Of a stretch of 44,276 bases of DNA, positions 8,075 to 17,322 are shown one piece after another. Location: NCBI GenBank assembly GCA_022510705.1, contig JAFLSX010000016.1, positions 1-44,276 of the forward strand, given 5' to 3'. The position numbers and the translations under genes were made by a program. The notes under the pieces are model-generated. The model saw only the letters and a program-made list of their open reading frames with translations. It was not told the origin of the DNA and did no database searches. This DNA comes from Lachnospiraceae bacterium. Lineage in GTDB: Bacteria > Bacillota > Clostridia > Lachnospirales > Lachnospiraceae. Numbering within the stretch: position 1 is the first letter of the stretch; every line of letters begins with the position of its first letter.

Positions 8075-8794
8075 TTGGAAATGTGGAATCTGAAGGAAAA
8101 CTTATGGGCTGATTTTGAAGATAGTCTGGCACATATGGATGATGAAGGAATGTTAGAAACTATTCCGGATATGATGGATATAATGGGGGTGCTTGACGAG
8201 GATGATGATGACTTTTCGGCAGCGGATTTTTTTGTGGCAGCTGAATGGTCAGTTAATCCTTTGCAGGTGATTCGGAATGAGCTTCCTAAACAATTTCACA
8301 GGTGGATTAATAGTTTGAAGCCGTCAAGCACAGCAACACCTTTGAACTCATTGATTTGCGCAGAAGCACGTTATATTAATTTTAATTATACGGAATTTCT
8401 CGAAAGCATTTACGGTGTTAAAAAGAAAAATATTTTATACATACATGGTGATCGAAGGGATAAACAGCAGGAGCTGGTTCTCGGACATGCTCCCGGTGCA
8501 GAAGATGATCCCGCCTATCATAAAAAACATCGAGAACCGCGGATTTATAATCAAACCTCATATGATATGTATGAAACGGCAGCCAGGTATATCGGTGAAT
8601 ATTATGACGTGACTACTAAAAAATCAGATGAGGTCATAAAAAAGTATAAGAACTATTTCAAAGAAATCATTCGAAAGATACATAAGGGTAAATGGATGAT
8701 CAGCTGGCACAGTTCATCCGATTTAGAGCGTATTAAAGAGTTTATAAATGTGATGGGAATTCAGAAGGAACAGGTAATACTGTTTAGAACATAG
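8075..8794 (+). CDS. AbiH-family abortive infection protein, 5'-truncated
   Basis: The 239-residue frame matches the middle and end of the AbiH family: LWADFEDSLAHMD, then ARYINFNYTEFLESIYGV with the NFNYT motif, NILYIHGD, and LVLGHAPG. Complete AbiH proteins begin with a strand and loop reading like IGNGFD and are longer; that part is absent here, and an in-frame stop at 8036-8038 sits just upstream. The possible starts (TTG 8075, ATG 8081) have no good ribosome binding site, though 8081 has GGAA right before it. It begins only 8 bases after the broken purN-like gene. It is either a remnant or a short variant still read with the next gene, which follows after 11 bases. Confidence 0.65.
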   Translation: MEMWNLKENLWADFEDSLAHMDDEGMLETIPDMMDIMGVLDEDDDDFSAADFFVAAEWSVNPLQVIRNELPKQFHRWINSLKPSSTATPLNSLICAEARYINFNYTEFLESIYGVKKKNILYIHGDRRDKQQELVLGHAPGAEDDPAYHKKHREPRIYNQTSYDMYETAARYIGEYYDVTTKKSDEVIKKYKNYFKEIIRKIHKGKWMISWHSSSDLERIKEFINVMGIQKEQVILFRT

Positions 8795-8805
8795 GGGCAC
8801 GAAAG

Positions 8806-9717
8806 ATGAGTTATAATTACAAAAATTCAGAACAATTTAAGAAAGCCATCGCATTAGCGGAGAAGCAAAAAAAGCTATATTCAAAAGTTGCCGAAGCTTA
8901 TGCAAACATGGACCCGGAAACAGAAGCGGAATTTCAAAAAATCAGTACGATGCTTAGTAAGCTGAAAGATTCCATCGATAAAATGCCCGGTGTGCTGGTA
9001 ATGGCGGAAATACTAAAAAAGTATGCGCAGGAAGCCAGGGAAAATGAAGGGCTAACGGAGTCGGAATTTGAAGAAAAGTATAGTGATGAAATAAAAAGAA
9101 GCGAAAACTTGGGAAGAAACGGCTGGGTCATTTCCCAACACTCCAGTCCGGCAGATATTGAGTATTGGGAGGAGCTATTGTCTGAAGGGGAAGCGAATGT
9201 AGCTGAATATTTTGATGGGGATAGTATTGTAATACTTGATGTGATCATAGACGAATTAACAGAAAAGTATAAGACCGATGTGGCTCAGATATATTTTCAA
9301 AAAGGATTAGCTGCTTTTGAGGATAACGACTATATGACTGCCGCTATGTATTTGTTTGCACTATTGGATTATAGAATAGACAAATTGGTTGCTTTTCCCG
9401 ATAAGCGTCTTAGGAATAAAGAGAAATACTCCAATGAGGGATTTGCAAACCAGAAAGCGGGAGATTTTAAACAACTATCTGAAAAAGCTGGTCTGATGTC
9501 AAAGAAAATATATTTTTTAGAGATGTATCCGTCATTAATTCAATTCTTGAACCGAATATTTTATGATGAACCATATCCTTTTAATAAAAATGTTGAACCT
9601 CCGTATTTAAATAGAAATTGGCTTATGCATGGCAGGATGACCAGAAAAATTGAAAGATATGAATGCATACAGATTTTAAATGCACTGAGTGTCATAGAAT
9701 TTATGTTTATGGAATAG
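8806..9717 (+). CDS. Uncharacterised protein with C-terminal HEPN-like motif
   Basis: The 303-residue protein has an N-terminal helical segment rich in Lys and Glu (1-110), a middle acidic part, and a C-terminal helical domain ending in NRNWLMHGRM followed by IQILNALSVIEF. The Rx4H (R-NWLM-H) and the closing helix are typical of HEPN-like domains found in toxins and antiphage proteins. No other domain is recognised. It lies 11 bases after the AbiH-like gene on the same strand, so the two are probably cotranscribed. Base composition is AT-rich like its neighbour and like the HEPN gene at 3024. A defence or toxin role is inference. Confidence 0.6.
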   Translation: MSYNYKNSEQFKKAIALAEKQKKLYSKVAEAYANMDPETEAEFQKISTMLSKLKDSIDKMPGVLVMAEILKKYAQEARENEGLTESEFEEKYSDEIKRSENLGRNGWVISQHSSPADIEYWEELLSEGEANVAEYFDGDSIVILDVIIDELTEKYKTDVAQIYFQKGLAAFEDNDYMTAAMYLFALLDYRIDKLVAFPDKRLRNKEKYSNEGFANQKAGDFKQLSEKAGLMSKKIYFLEMYPSLIQFLNRIFYDEPYPFNKNVEPPYLNRNWLMHGRMTRKIERYECIQILNALSVIEFMFME

Positions 9718-9859
9718 GATGCGGATGCTATGTTTGTAAATTGGACAAATAATTTTGAAGTAACAAAAATTTTTACAAGAGGATTATGAAAGAAGATAAT
9801 ATATGAATGCTTATGTGGCAGTTCGGGCAGTAAAGAAATAAGTTATTGGGGGTATGTAC

Positions 9860-12286
9860 ATGGAACTGCAGCAATATGAAAAAGAGCACCTGGAACAACT
9901 TCGCCGGCTGTTGCCGGAGTGTACCGTCCTTTTAAAATCAGGCGGAGATTTTCCCTTGGAGCAGACAGGTAAACTGGCTCTGTACGGCAGCGGTGCAAGA
10001 CATACGGTGAAAGGCGGCACCGGTTCCGGAGAAGTCAACTCCCGTTATTTTGTAAATGCGGAACAGGGCTTGACTGATGCAGGCTTCACTGTTACCACGC
10101 AGGAATGGCTGGATGCTTACGACCAAATCCGAATAGATGCAAAAAGGCAATTTATCAAAGAGATCAAAACACGGGCAAGAAAAAAGCACACCAATGCCAT
10201 TGTGGAAGGTATGGGAGCTATTATGCCGGAGCCGGAATATAGCCTTCCGTTAAATGGTGATGGTGACGTGGCGCTTTATATCTTGTCACGGATTTCCGGT
10301 GAAGGAAATGACCGCAGTTACATTCCCGGAGACATTCTGCTGACGGAGACAGAACAGAGGGACATTTTGGCTTTGCACAAAAAATATCAAAAATTTATGC
10401 TGGTCCTGAATGTTGGAGGGCCTGTGGATCTGACTCCTGTTCTGGAAGTGGAAAATATTTTGGTCTTGTCCCAATTGGGGGTGGATACCGGTACGGTTCT
10501 GGCGGACTTGATTTTGGGGAAGGCATACCCTTCCGGCAAATTGACTGCTACATGGGCTTCTAAAGAAAGTTATCCCCGGATTGGGGATTTCGGCGGTATG
10601 GAAGATACCCGCTATCGGGAAGGCATTTATGTGGGCTACCGCTATTTTGATACCGTGGGAACAAAGCCGCTGTTTCCCTTTGGCTTTGGGCTTTCCTATA
10701 CGGACTTTACAGTGTCGGATGCACATGTGATCGCAGAAGGGGAGCGCGTCTGTGTGAGCGCCGTCGTCAAAAATGTGGGACAACATCTCGGAAAGGAGAC
10801 GTTGCAGTTATACGTCAGTGTTCCTGAAGGGCGGTTGGATCAGCCTTTCCAAACCCTGGCTGCTTTTGCTAAGACCGGCGAACTGGCAGCAGGCGAAGCG
10901 CAGGAGATAAACGTAGACTTTCAATTGTCTGACATGGCATCCTTTGATACCGAGAATGCGGCCTATATTTTGGAAAAAGGAGATTATGTGCTCCGGCTTG
11001 GCACAAATAGTACAGAAACTATCGTATGCGGTATTGTGAAACTGGATGCGGATGTGACGGTCCGGAAAGTCCGCCATATCGGAGGGGAACCTGACTTTGT
11101 AGATTGGAAGCCTGTAGACAATAGAGAAATCGTTCTTCCCGCACAGGTTCCTGTGGTCACTGTGTCAGCAGCTGACATCCGGACAGAGACGGTAACATAT
11201 GATACACCGCAGGAAATTGCTCCCGAGATTAAGGCGCTTTCAGACGAGGAGCTTGCATACATAAATGTAGGAGCATTTGATCCTAAGGCAGGAGTTTTAA
11301 GCATTATTGGTAACGCCGGCAAAAATGTGGCGGGTGCGGCAGGGGAAACTACCGGAGAGCTGAAAAATAAAGGTATTCCGCCGTTGGTCATGGCGGACGG
11401 TCCGGCAGGCCTGCGTTTGAGTAAGGATTATATTGTGGACAATAAGGGCGTACATGCGCTCGGTGAAACTCTGCCGGAAACAGTCCTGGATTTTATGCCT
11501 GCACCGGTTGTTTTTTTGAGCAGGCTCATGGGATCTAAGGTTAAAAAGGATGCAGAGATTCTTCACCAGTATGCCACGGCCATTCCCATCGGTACCGCCG
11601 TTGCGCAGAGTTGGAATCGTGAATTGGCATATATTTGCGGTGATATTGTGGGTGATGAGATGGAGCGTTTTGGAGTGCATCTGTGGCTGGCACCGGCTCT
11701 GAACATCCACAGGGATATCCGCTGCGGACGCAACTTTGAGTATTTCTCAGAGGATCCGCTGCTTAGCGGTATTTTTGCAGCGGAGATTATAAAGGGTGTG
11801 CAGAAGCATCCAGGATGCGGCACCACGATCAAACATTATGCCGCCAACAACCAGGAGACCAACCGTTACGTAAACAACAGTATTGTCAGCGAGAGGGCTC
11901 TTCGCGAAATCTACCTGCGGGGATTTGGAATTTGCATGCGCGAGGCCGAACCGCATGCAGTTATGACTTCCTACAATCTTCTCAACGGTATGCATACCTC
12001 TGAACGTCGGGATTTAACGGAAGATTATCTCCGCAGCGAATGCGGCCATCAGGGCCTTGTCATGACCGACTGGCTTGTGGCAGGGGCGTTTTTGTCCGGG
12101 AAATCCAAATATCCGGCCCCGAAAGCATCCGGAATTGCCACCGCAGGCGGGGATCTGGTTATGCCGGGAGGAAATGGCGATTACAAGGACATTCTTGCTG
12201 CACTGAAAACCGGAAAGCTTTCGCGGGCACAGTTGGAAATCAATGCCACCCGGGTACTACAGGTAACGAAATTGCTGAAAGGCTGA
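9860..12286 (+). CDS. Beta-glucosidase, GH3 family, domain-permuted
   Basis: The 808-residue GH3 enzyme has its domains in the order alpha/beta sandwich, fibronectin III-like, TIM barrel, the reverse of the common arrangement. SGEGNDRS (about residues 146-153; Glu148 the likely acid/base) lies in the N-terminal sandwich, PFGFGLSYT and the FnIII-like part follow, and the (beta/alpha)8 barrel begins near 455 with LSDEELAYIN. The nucleophile is Asp737 in GLVMTDW and the substrate-binding Lys-His is in TIKHYAANNQE. Rumen and gut Clostridia such as Ruminococcus albus and Butyrivibrio are known to have this order. No signal peptide is seen, so it is probably cytoplasmic, acting on imported oligosaccharides. 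ATG 9860 fits the GGGGG at 9848-9852 better than ATG 9854. Confidence 0.9.
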   Translation: MELQQYEKEHLEQLRRLLPECTVLLKSGGDFPLEQTGKLALYGSGARHTVKGGTGSGEVNSRYFVNAEQGLTDAGFTVTTQEWLDAYDQIRIDAKRQFIKEIKTRARKKHTNAIVEGMGAIMPEPEYSLPLNGDGDVALYILSRISGEGNDRSYIPGDILLTETEQRDILALHKKYQKFMLVLNVGGPVDLTPVLEVENILVLSQLGVDTGTVLADLILGKAYPSGKLTATWASKESYPRIGDFGGMEDTRYREGIYVGYRYFDTVGTKPLFPFGFGLSYTDFTVSDAHVIAEGERVCVSAVVKNVGQHLGKETLQLYVSVPEGRLDQPFQTLAAFAKTGELAAGEAQEINVDFQLSDMASFDTENAAYILEKGDYVLRLGTNSTETIVCGIVKLDADVTVRKVRHIGGEPDFVDWKPVDNREIVLPAQVPVVTVSAADIRTETVTYDTPQEIAPEIKALSDEELAYINVGAFDPKAGVLSIIGNAGKNVAGAAGETTGELKNKGIPPLVMADGPAGLRLSKDYIVDNKGVHALGETLPETVLDFMPAPVVFLSRLMGSKVKKDAEILHQYATAIPIGTAVAQSWNRELAYICGDIVGDEMERFGVHLWLAPALNIHRDIRCGRNFEYFSEDPLLSGIFAAEIIKGVQKHPGCGTTIKHYAANNQETNRYVNNSIVSERALREIYLRGFGICMREAEPHAVMTSYNLLNGMHTSERRDLTEDYLRSECGHQGLVMTDWLVAGAFLSGKSKYPAPKASGIATAGGDLVMPGGNGDYKDILAALKTGKLSRAQLEINATRVLQVTKLLKG

Positions 12287-12436
12287 TGCAGAAAATCGGA
12301 CAGAAGGAAGGCGGCGAGAGACTGCTTCGCAACAAAAACTAACAAATGAAGTGCGGAAATGTTAAGTTTACTTGGTAGATATTTCGGCATAACCATCTTA
12401 TAATTTGTTAAAAAAAGTTGCAAAGGTGGGTTTTGT

Positions 12437-13516
12437 ATGAGAAGATACTACTTAGATAATATCAGATGGATGACAATAGTGTCAGTTGTTGTGTATCATG
12501 TGATATACATGTACAACAGCATTGCCACAGCGGGCGTAATTGGGCCGTTTTATGAGAAGCAGTACCAGGATGGTCTGCAGTATATCCTGTATCCGTGGTT
12601 TATGATACTGCTGTTTATGGTGGCAGGAATGTGCTCGCGCTATTATCTTGAAAAACATACCGTGAAGGAATTCATAGCTTCCAGAACAAGAAAACTCCTT
12701 GTTCCGTGTACCATAGGGCTGTTGGCAGTAGGATGGGTGCAGGGATATGTAAGCATGGCCATAAGCAATGCCTTTGAAACTATGCCCGATACGATTCCGG
12801 GTTTTGTTATGTATCTGATCATGGTATTGTCCGGTACGGGAGTGTTATGGTTCATACAAATGCTCTGGCTGTTTTCCATGCTGCTTGCAGTTATTAGAAA
12901 ATTGGAAAAAGGTAAATTATACCGATTAACCGGTAAGATCAATATTATAGGACTTATCATTTTGGTGATTCCTGTGTATCTGTCGGGACTTGTCTTAAAT
13001 ACCCCGATAATCGCGGTTTACAGATTCGGTATCTATGGGCTCACGTTTTTCCTGGGCTATTTTGTATTGGCGCATGATGAAGTGATAGACAGGCTGAGTA
13101 AATATTCCGTGCCGCTTATTGTTGCTGCGCTCATTCTCGGAGGAATATATGTGGTATTCTACTTTGGGCAAAATTATGCCGTGATGCCCACGGTAAACTG
13201 TATTCCTGCCGTGGCATATGCATGGACTGCATGTCTTGCGATCCTTGCTTCCATGAAAAAAAGGGGAAATACCATGCCTAAGTTTGCGGGTGAAATATCC
13301 AAAAGAAGCTTTGGACTGTATGTTTTTCATTATCTCCCATTGTCCGCTACGGCATATCTGTTGCATAAATATACCTCCGTTTCGGCGCTTCCGAGTTATC
13401 TTTTGGCTGCGATCGCCGCTTTTTTGGGGAGCCTCATATTGTATGAAGTGATATCCAGAATACCTGTCTTAAGGTGGTGCGTCCTTGGGATAAAAAAGGA
13501 GAAGAAAAATGTTTAA
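12437..13516 (+). CDS. Acyltransferase-3 family membrane protein
   Basis: The 359-residue protein begins RRYYLDNIRWMTIVSVVVYHVIYM, the family start with an invariant-type Arg and His in the first span, and has about ten hydrophobic segments. Family members transfer O-acetyl or other acyl groups to cell-surface sugars or lipids. AAGGTGGG precedes the ATG. The last codons overlap the XRE-AbrB gene by 8 bases, which suggests that the regulator controls this operon. The acceptor molecule is unknown. Confidence 0.82.
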   Translation: MRRYYLDNIRWMTIVSVVVYHVIYMYNSIATAGVIGPFYEKQYQDGLQYILYPWFMILLFMVAGMCSRYYLEKHTVKEFIASRTRKLLVPCTIGLLAVGWVQGYVSMAISNAFETMPDTIPGFVMYLIMVLSGTGVLWFIQMLWLFSMLLAVIRKLEKGKLYRLTGKINIIGLIILVIPVYLSGLVLNTPIIAVYRFGIYGLTFFLGYFVLAHDEVIDRLSKYSVPLIVAALILGGIYVVFYFGQNYAVMPTVNCIPAVAYAWTACLAILASMKKRGNTMPKFAGEISKRSFGLYVFHYLPLSATAYLLHKYTSVSALPSYLLAAIAAFLGSLILYEVISRIPVLRWCVLGIKKEKKNV

Positions 13517-13955
13517 GGATAATTTGATTCAGCTTAGAAAATATAAGCAGCTTACCCAAGAGGAACTTGCGGAAAAGGTCGGTGTGACGAGGCAGGCCAT
13601 TGCAAAATGGGAAGCCGGTGAGACTATGCCGGATTTGGAGAGAAGCCGGTTGTTGGCGGAGATTTTTGAAGTTTCGCTGGATGATCTGGCTAATTATGAA
13701 CCGGGTGAAAATTGGGGAATGGGCGTTCCGCCTAAGGGAAAGCATCTTTTTGGCGTGGTGACGGTCGGAGATAAGGGGCAGATCGTAATTCCTGCAAAAG
13801 CAAGAAAGCTGTTTTCCATAAATGCCGGGGATTCATTGGTCGTTTTGGGAGATGAAGCCCAGGGGATCGCCTTGTTAAAGGCTGAAAGTTTTATGCAGAT
13901 GGCCGATATGATACGGCAGGGGATGGAAAATGTAAATGGCTATGAAAAAAATTAA
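13509..13955 (+). CDS. XRE helix-turn-helix / SpoVT-AbrB dual-domain regulator
   Basis: Of its 148 residues, about 5-60 form a Cro/C1-type helix-turn-helix (LTQEELAEKVGVTRQAIAKWEAGE) and about 80-125 a swapped-hairpin AbrB domain (VVTVGDKGQIVIPAKARKLFSINAGDSLVVLGD). Two different DNA-binding modules in one small protein is a known Firmicutes combination. It overlaps the acyltransferase gene by 8 bases and is likely its autoregulator. Confidence 0.85.
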   Translation: MFKDNLIQLRKYKQLTQEELAEKVGVTRQAIAKWEAGETMPDLERSRLLAEIFEVSLDDLANYEPGENWGMGVPPKGKHLFGVVTVGDKGQIVIPAKARKLFSINAGDSLVVLGDEAQGIALLKAESFMQMADMIRQGMENVNGYEKN

Positions 13956-13974
13956 GCTAATTAAAAAATAAACA

Positions 13975-14003
13975 TTCGCAGTGTACAAAAAATATGGTAT
14001 AAT
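13975..14003 (+). promoter_or_regulatory. Promoter of the carbonic anhydrase gene
   Basis: TTCGCA (13975-13980) and TATAAT (13998-14003) are separated by 17 bases and lie about 47 bases before ATG 14050. Confidence 0.5.
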
Positions 14004-14049
14004 ATGCATTATTGTAATTCCTTTCAAAAATTCTAAGGAGGTATGTAAA

Positions 14050-14607
14050 ATGAGTGTTCAGATTAAGTGTAGTGCGGAGGAAGCATTAAAGAAGCTGAAA
14101 GACGGAAACGAGCGTTATTTGGCTGCGGAGAAAAGCGAAGGGGATATTTCTCCCGCTCTTCGTGAAAAGACCTGTAAGGAAGGACAAACACCGTATGCCA
14201 TCGTGGTTACCTGCGCCGATTCCAGAGTAATACCGGAGAGCATCTTCAGTGCCGGAATAGGAGATATTTTTGTGATTCGTGTGGCAGGCAATGTGATAGA
14301 CAAAAATCAGCTTGGCAGTATTGAATATGCGGCAGATCATTTGGGAAGCCGTTTGGTCGTAGTGATGGGACATACGCATTGCGGTGCGGTAGGCGCGGCT
14401 ATGGGTCACGCTCCTGAAGGCTTTGTCAAGTTTATTACGGATGAAATTAAGAAAGCGATCGGAGAGGAGAAGGACGATTACAAAGCCTGCTGTCTGAATG
14501 TACGCAACAGTGTACAGATCGTAGAAGACAGTCTGGAAATCAAGGATGGACTGCAGGTATGCGGCGCCGTGTATCATATAGAGGATGGAAAGGTTGAATT
14601 TATATAA
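14050..14607 (+). CDS. Beta-class carbonic anhydrase
   Basis: The 185-residue zinc enzyme interconverts CO2 and bicarbonate. Zinc ligands are Cys55 in TCADSR (with Asp57 and Arg59), and His108 and Cys111 in MGHTHCGA. The C-terminal part ends VCGAVYHIEDGKVEFI, typical of short beta enzymes of anaerobes. ATG 14050 follows AAGGAGG at good spacing; the frame is open to 13981 but the upstream part lies over the promoter. A glycerate kinase gene follows after 35 bases. Confidence 0.92.
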   Translation: MSVQIKCSAEEALKKLKDGNERYLAAEKSEGDISPALREKTCKEGQTPYAIVVTCADSRVIPESIFSAGIGDIFVIRVAGNVIDKNQLGSIEYAADHLGSRLVVVMGHTHCGAVGAAMGHAPEGFVKFITDEIKKAIGEEKDDYKACCLNVRNSVQIVEDSLEIKDGLQVCGAVYHIEDGKVEFI

Positions 14608-14642
14608 TTCCCTGACCAAAATCAGAAAGAGCGGGCAGACAT

Positions 14643-15881
14643 ATGAATCATAAGCTGCGGCATGACGCGGAGCAGATACTGCGCGGCGCAATACGGGCCG
14701 TCACTCCGGATACAGCGGTTAAAAAGGCGCTGGAAGGAAAAGAGTTTACCGGACGCATCTATGTTGTGGCGGTAGGTAAGGCGGCCTGGCGGATGGCACA
14801 GAGTGCGGTGAGGGCTGTGCATCAGCCCTATGAAGCAGGAATTGTCATTACAAAATACGGGCATACAGAGGGTGAGATTCCCGGGGTTGTCTGCTATGAG
14901 GCCGGACATCCGATACCGGATGAAAACAGCTTTATGGCAACGCAAGCAGTGCTGGATATGACCGCTGATTTAAAGAAAGATGACACGGTACTCTTTTTGC
15001 TGTCCGGCGGGGGAAGTGCGCTGTTTGAGAGGCCGTTAATATCCGGTGAGGAATTGGGTGATATAACGGAGCAGCTTTTGGCAAGCGGAGCGGATATCGT
15101 GGAGATGAATACGATCCGGAAACGTCTGTCTGCAGTAAAGGGCGGAAAGTTTGCAAAACACTGCGAACCTGCACATATCGAAGCGATCATTCTATCAGAC
15201 ATAATCGGGGATCCGCTTGATATGATCGCATCCGGTCCGGCATATCCCGATAGCAGCACTTGCGCGCAGGCACTGGAAATTGCAGATAAGTATGGACTGA
15301 AGTTGAGTGACAGGGCAAGGAGCCTGTTAGGTGAGGAACCCCCCAAAGGGCTTTCCTCGGTGACAAGTACTGTGATCGGAAACGTAAAGGAACTTTGCAG
15401 GGCGGCCATGCAGGAGTGCAAAAAATTAGGCTACGAGCCTATTCTCCTGACGGACTGCCTGAATATAGAAGCGCGTGTGGCGGGAGCAATGCTGAGCAGC
15501 ATTGCTCTCGCCCATTCCAAAGATAAAAAGAAATTGGCCTTTATTGCGGGCGGTGAGACGATTGTTCACCGGACCGGAAAAGGAAAAGGCGGGCGGAATC
15601 AGGAACTGGCGCTTGGCGCAGCAGCCGGCATCTCGGGTCTTAAGCATGTGGCTGTTTTCAGTGTGGGCTCAGACGGTACGGACGGGCCCACGGACGCAGC
15701 GGGCGGTTACGTGGATGGGGATACCATGTCTGCTGCGGAAGAAAAAGGTCTGAGCATAGAAAAAAGCCTGCAGGAAAATGACAGTTATACGCTTCTTGGG
15801 GAAGTAGGCGGTCTGATCATTACAGGCCCCACCGGCACCAATGTCAATGACGTGGCGGTTGTATTGATTGATGAAAATTAA
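14643..15881 (+). CDS. Glycerate 2-kinase (GckA/MOFRL family)
   Basis: The 412-residue protein has the N-terminal DUF4147 half (YVVAVGKAAWRMA, GHPIPDENS, LLSGGGSALFERP) and the C-terminal MOFRL half (AFIAGGETIVHRTGKGKGGRNQELAL, SVGSDGTDGPTDAAGGYVD). These motifs define type-II glycerate kinase, which phosphorylates D-glycerate at C2 to feed glycolysis. Older annotations call it hydroxypyruvate reductase. It sits after carbonic anhydrase and 13 bases before the rubredoxin-glutamate synthase gene. Confidence 0.9.
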   Translation: MNHKLRHDAEQILRGAIRAVTPDTAVKKALEGKEFTGRIYVVAVGKAAWRMAQSAVRAVHQPYEAGIVITKYGHTEGEIPGVVCYEAGHPIPDENSFMATQAVLDMTADLKKDDTVLFLLSGGGSALFERPLISGEELGDITEQLLASGADIVEMNTIRKRLSAVKGGKFAKHCEPAHIEAIILSDIIGDPLDMIASGPAYPDSSTCAQALEIADKYGLKLSDRARSLLGEEPPKGLSSVTSTVIGNVKELCRAAMQECKKLGYEPILLTDCLNIEARVAGAMLSSIALAHSKDKKKLAFIAGGETIVHRTGKGKGGRNQELALGAAAGISGLKHVAVFSVGSDGTDGPTDAAGGYVDGDTMSAAEEKGLSIEKSLQENDSYTLLGEVGGLIITGPTGTNVNDVAVVLIDEN

Positions 15882-15894
15882 GGAGGAGATGGGT

Positions 15895-17316
15895 ATGGCA
15901 GTATGGAAATGCAGCGTGTGCGGCTATGTATATGATGAGGAGAAAGAGGGAGTTCCTTTCTCGGAGTTAGAAAAATGCCCTGTTTGCAAACAGCCGGCAT
16001 CGGTATTTGAAAATGTCCCCGCAGCAGGGGAGGCACCTGTAGCCGAATGCAGTGTTGGGGCTGCAGACAAGGGGGCAGAGGCGCAGGAAGATTCTCTGGA
16101 ATATCCTGCTGCATATGCGCGAAGGGATGAGTCCTGCAGATATATGAAAGAAATTCATCAGATGGCAGTCAGCGGGAAGTCCATCATTGAGGCAATGGGT
16201 ACGCAGATGCCGATGCCGTCTTGGGATGATATTTTGATATTGGGAGCGCAGTTAAATCCGCCGCCATTAATGGAGCATGATGAAGTGGATACGGAGACTG
16301 TCATCGGAAAGCATGCCAAAAAGCCTATGGTTTTAAAGAATCCGGTGTACATTTCACACATGTCCTTTGGCGCGCTTTCCAAAGAAACAAAAGTGGCTCT
16401 GGCAAAAGGAAGCGCCATGGCCGGATCCGCCATGTGCAGTGGAGAGGGCGGTATTTTACCGGAAGAAATGGCTGCGGCAGATAAATACATATTTGAATAT
16501 GTACCCAATAAGTATAGCGTAACGCCGGAAAATCTTAAAAATGCGGATGCCATTGAAATAAAGATCGGGCAGGGTACCAAGCCCGGCATGGGAGGACATC
16601 TGCCGGCAGAAAAGGTTACGCCGGAGATCAGCAAGATCCGCAACAAGCCCATGGGGCAGGATGTGATCAGTCCTTCCAAATTTGAGGACATTAACAGCAA
16701 AGAAGATTTAAAAGATATGGTGGAGTGGCTGCGTGCAGCATCCGAAGGACGACCGATTGGCATTAAGATTGCAGCCGGACGTATTGAAAAGGATTTGGAG
16801 TACTGCGTGTATGCTAAGCCGGATTTTATTACCATAGACGGAAGAGGCGGAGCAACGGGTGCAAGTCCTAAACTGGTGCGCGACGCCACCAGCGTGCCCA
16901 CCATCTATGCGCTTCATAGAGCCAGAAAATATTTAGACGAGGTGGGTGCGGATATTCAGCTGGTCATAACCGGGGGCTTGCGGGTATCGTCCGACTTTGC
17001 CAAGGCAATTGCCATGGGAGCGGATGCGATTGCGATTGCATCTGCAGCGCTGATCGCAGCGGCTTGCCAGCAGTACCGCATTTGTGGCAGCGGTATGTGC
17101 CCTGTGGGTGTAGCAACCCAGGATCCCAATCTGCGTGAACGGTTTAAAGGGGATGCGGCAGCCAAGAGAGTGGCAAATTTCCTCAATGTAAGTCTGGAGG
17201 AATTAAAGACTTTTGCGAGGATTACGGGACATCAAAAGCTGCATGATCTAAGCGTGGAGGATCTCTGTACGATCAACAGGGAAATTTCGGAACATACCAA
17301 TATTCCACACGCATAA
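15895..17316 (+). CDS. Rubredoxin-fused glutamate synthase-like FMN protein
   Basis: The 473-residue protein has an N-terminal rubredoxin (Cys6, Cys9, Cys28, Cys31 in KCSVCGYVY and KCPVCK), a spacer to about 75, and then the FMN-binding glutamate synthase domain (about 85-460). VYISHMSFGALSKE, GAKs-like KIGQGTKPGMGGHLP, and CGSGMCPVGVATQDP match the central domain of GltB, the last being its iron-sulfur cysteine region. The amidotransferase and the FAD/NADPH subunit are absent, so the rubredoxin may deliver electrons. Whether it makes glutamate is unproven. ATG 15895 is eight bases from AGGAGG; the earlier in-frame ATGs overlap the upstream gene. Confidence 0.87.
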   Translation: MAVWKCSVCGYVYDEEKEGVPFSELEKCPVCKQPASVFENVPAAGEAPVAECSVGAADKGAEAQEDSLEYPAAYARRDESCRYMKEIHQMAVSGKSIIEAMGTQMPMPSWDDILILGAQLNPPPLMEHDEVDTETVIGKHAKKPMVLKNPVYISHMSFGALSKETKVALAKGSAMAGSAMCSGEGGILPEEMAAADKYIFEYVPNKYSVTPENLKNADAIEIKIGQGTKPGMGGHLPAEKVTPEISKIRNKPMGQDVISPSKFEDINSKEDLKDMVEWLRAASEGRPIGIKIAAGRIEKDLEYCVYAKPDFITIDGRGGATGASPKLVRDATSVPTIYALHRARKYLDEVGADIQLVITGGLRVSSDFAKAIAMGADAIAIASAALIAAACQQYRICGSGMCPVGVATQDPNLRERFKGDAAAKRVANFLNVSLEELKTFARITGHQKLHDLSVEDLCTINREISEHTNIPHA

Positions 17317-17322
17317 AGATAT

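Noticed and set aside
9803..9841. 12-residue open frame before the GH3 gene
   Set aside because: Very short and without recognisable similarity; a leader peptide cannot be supported.
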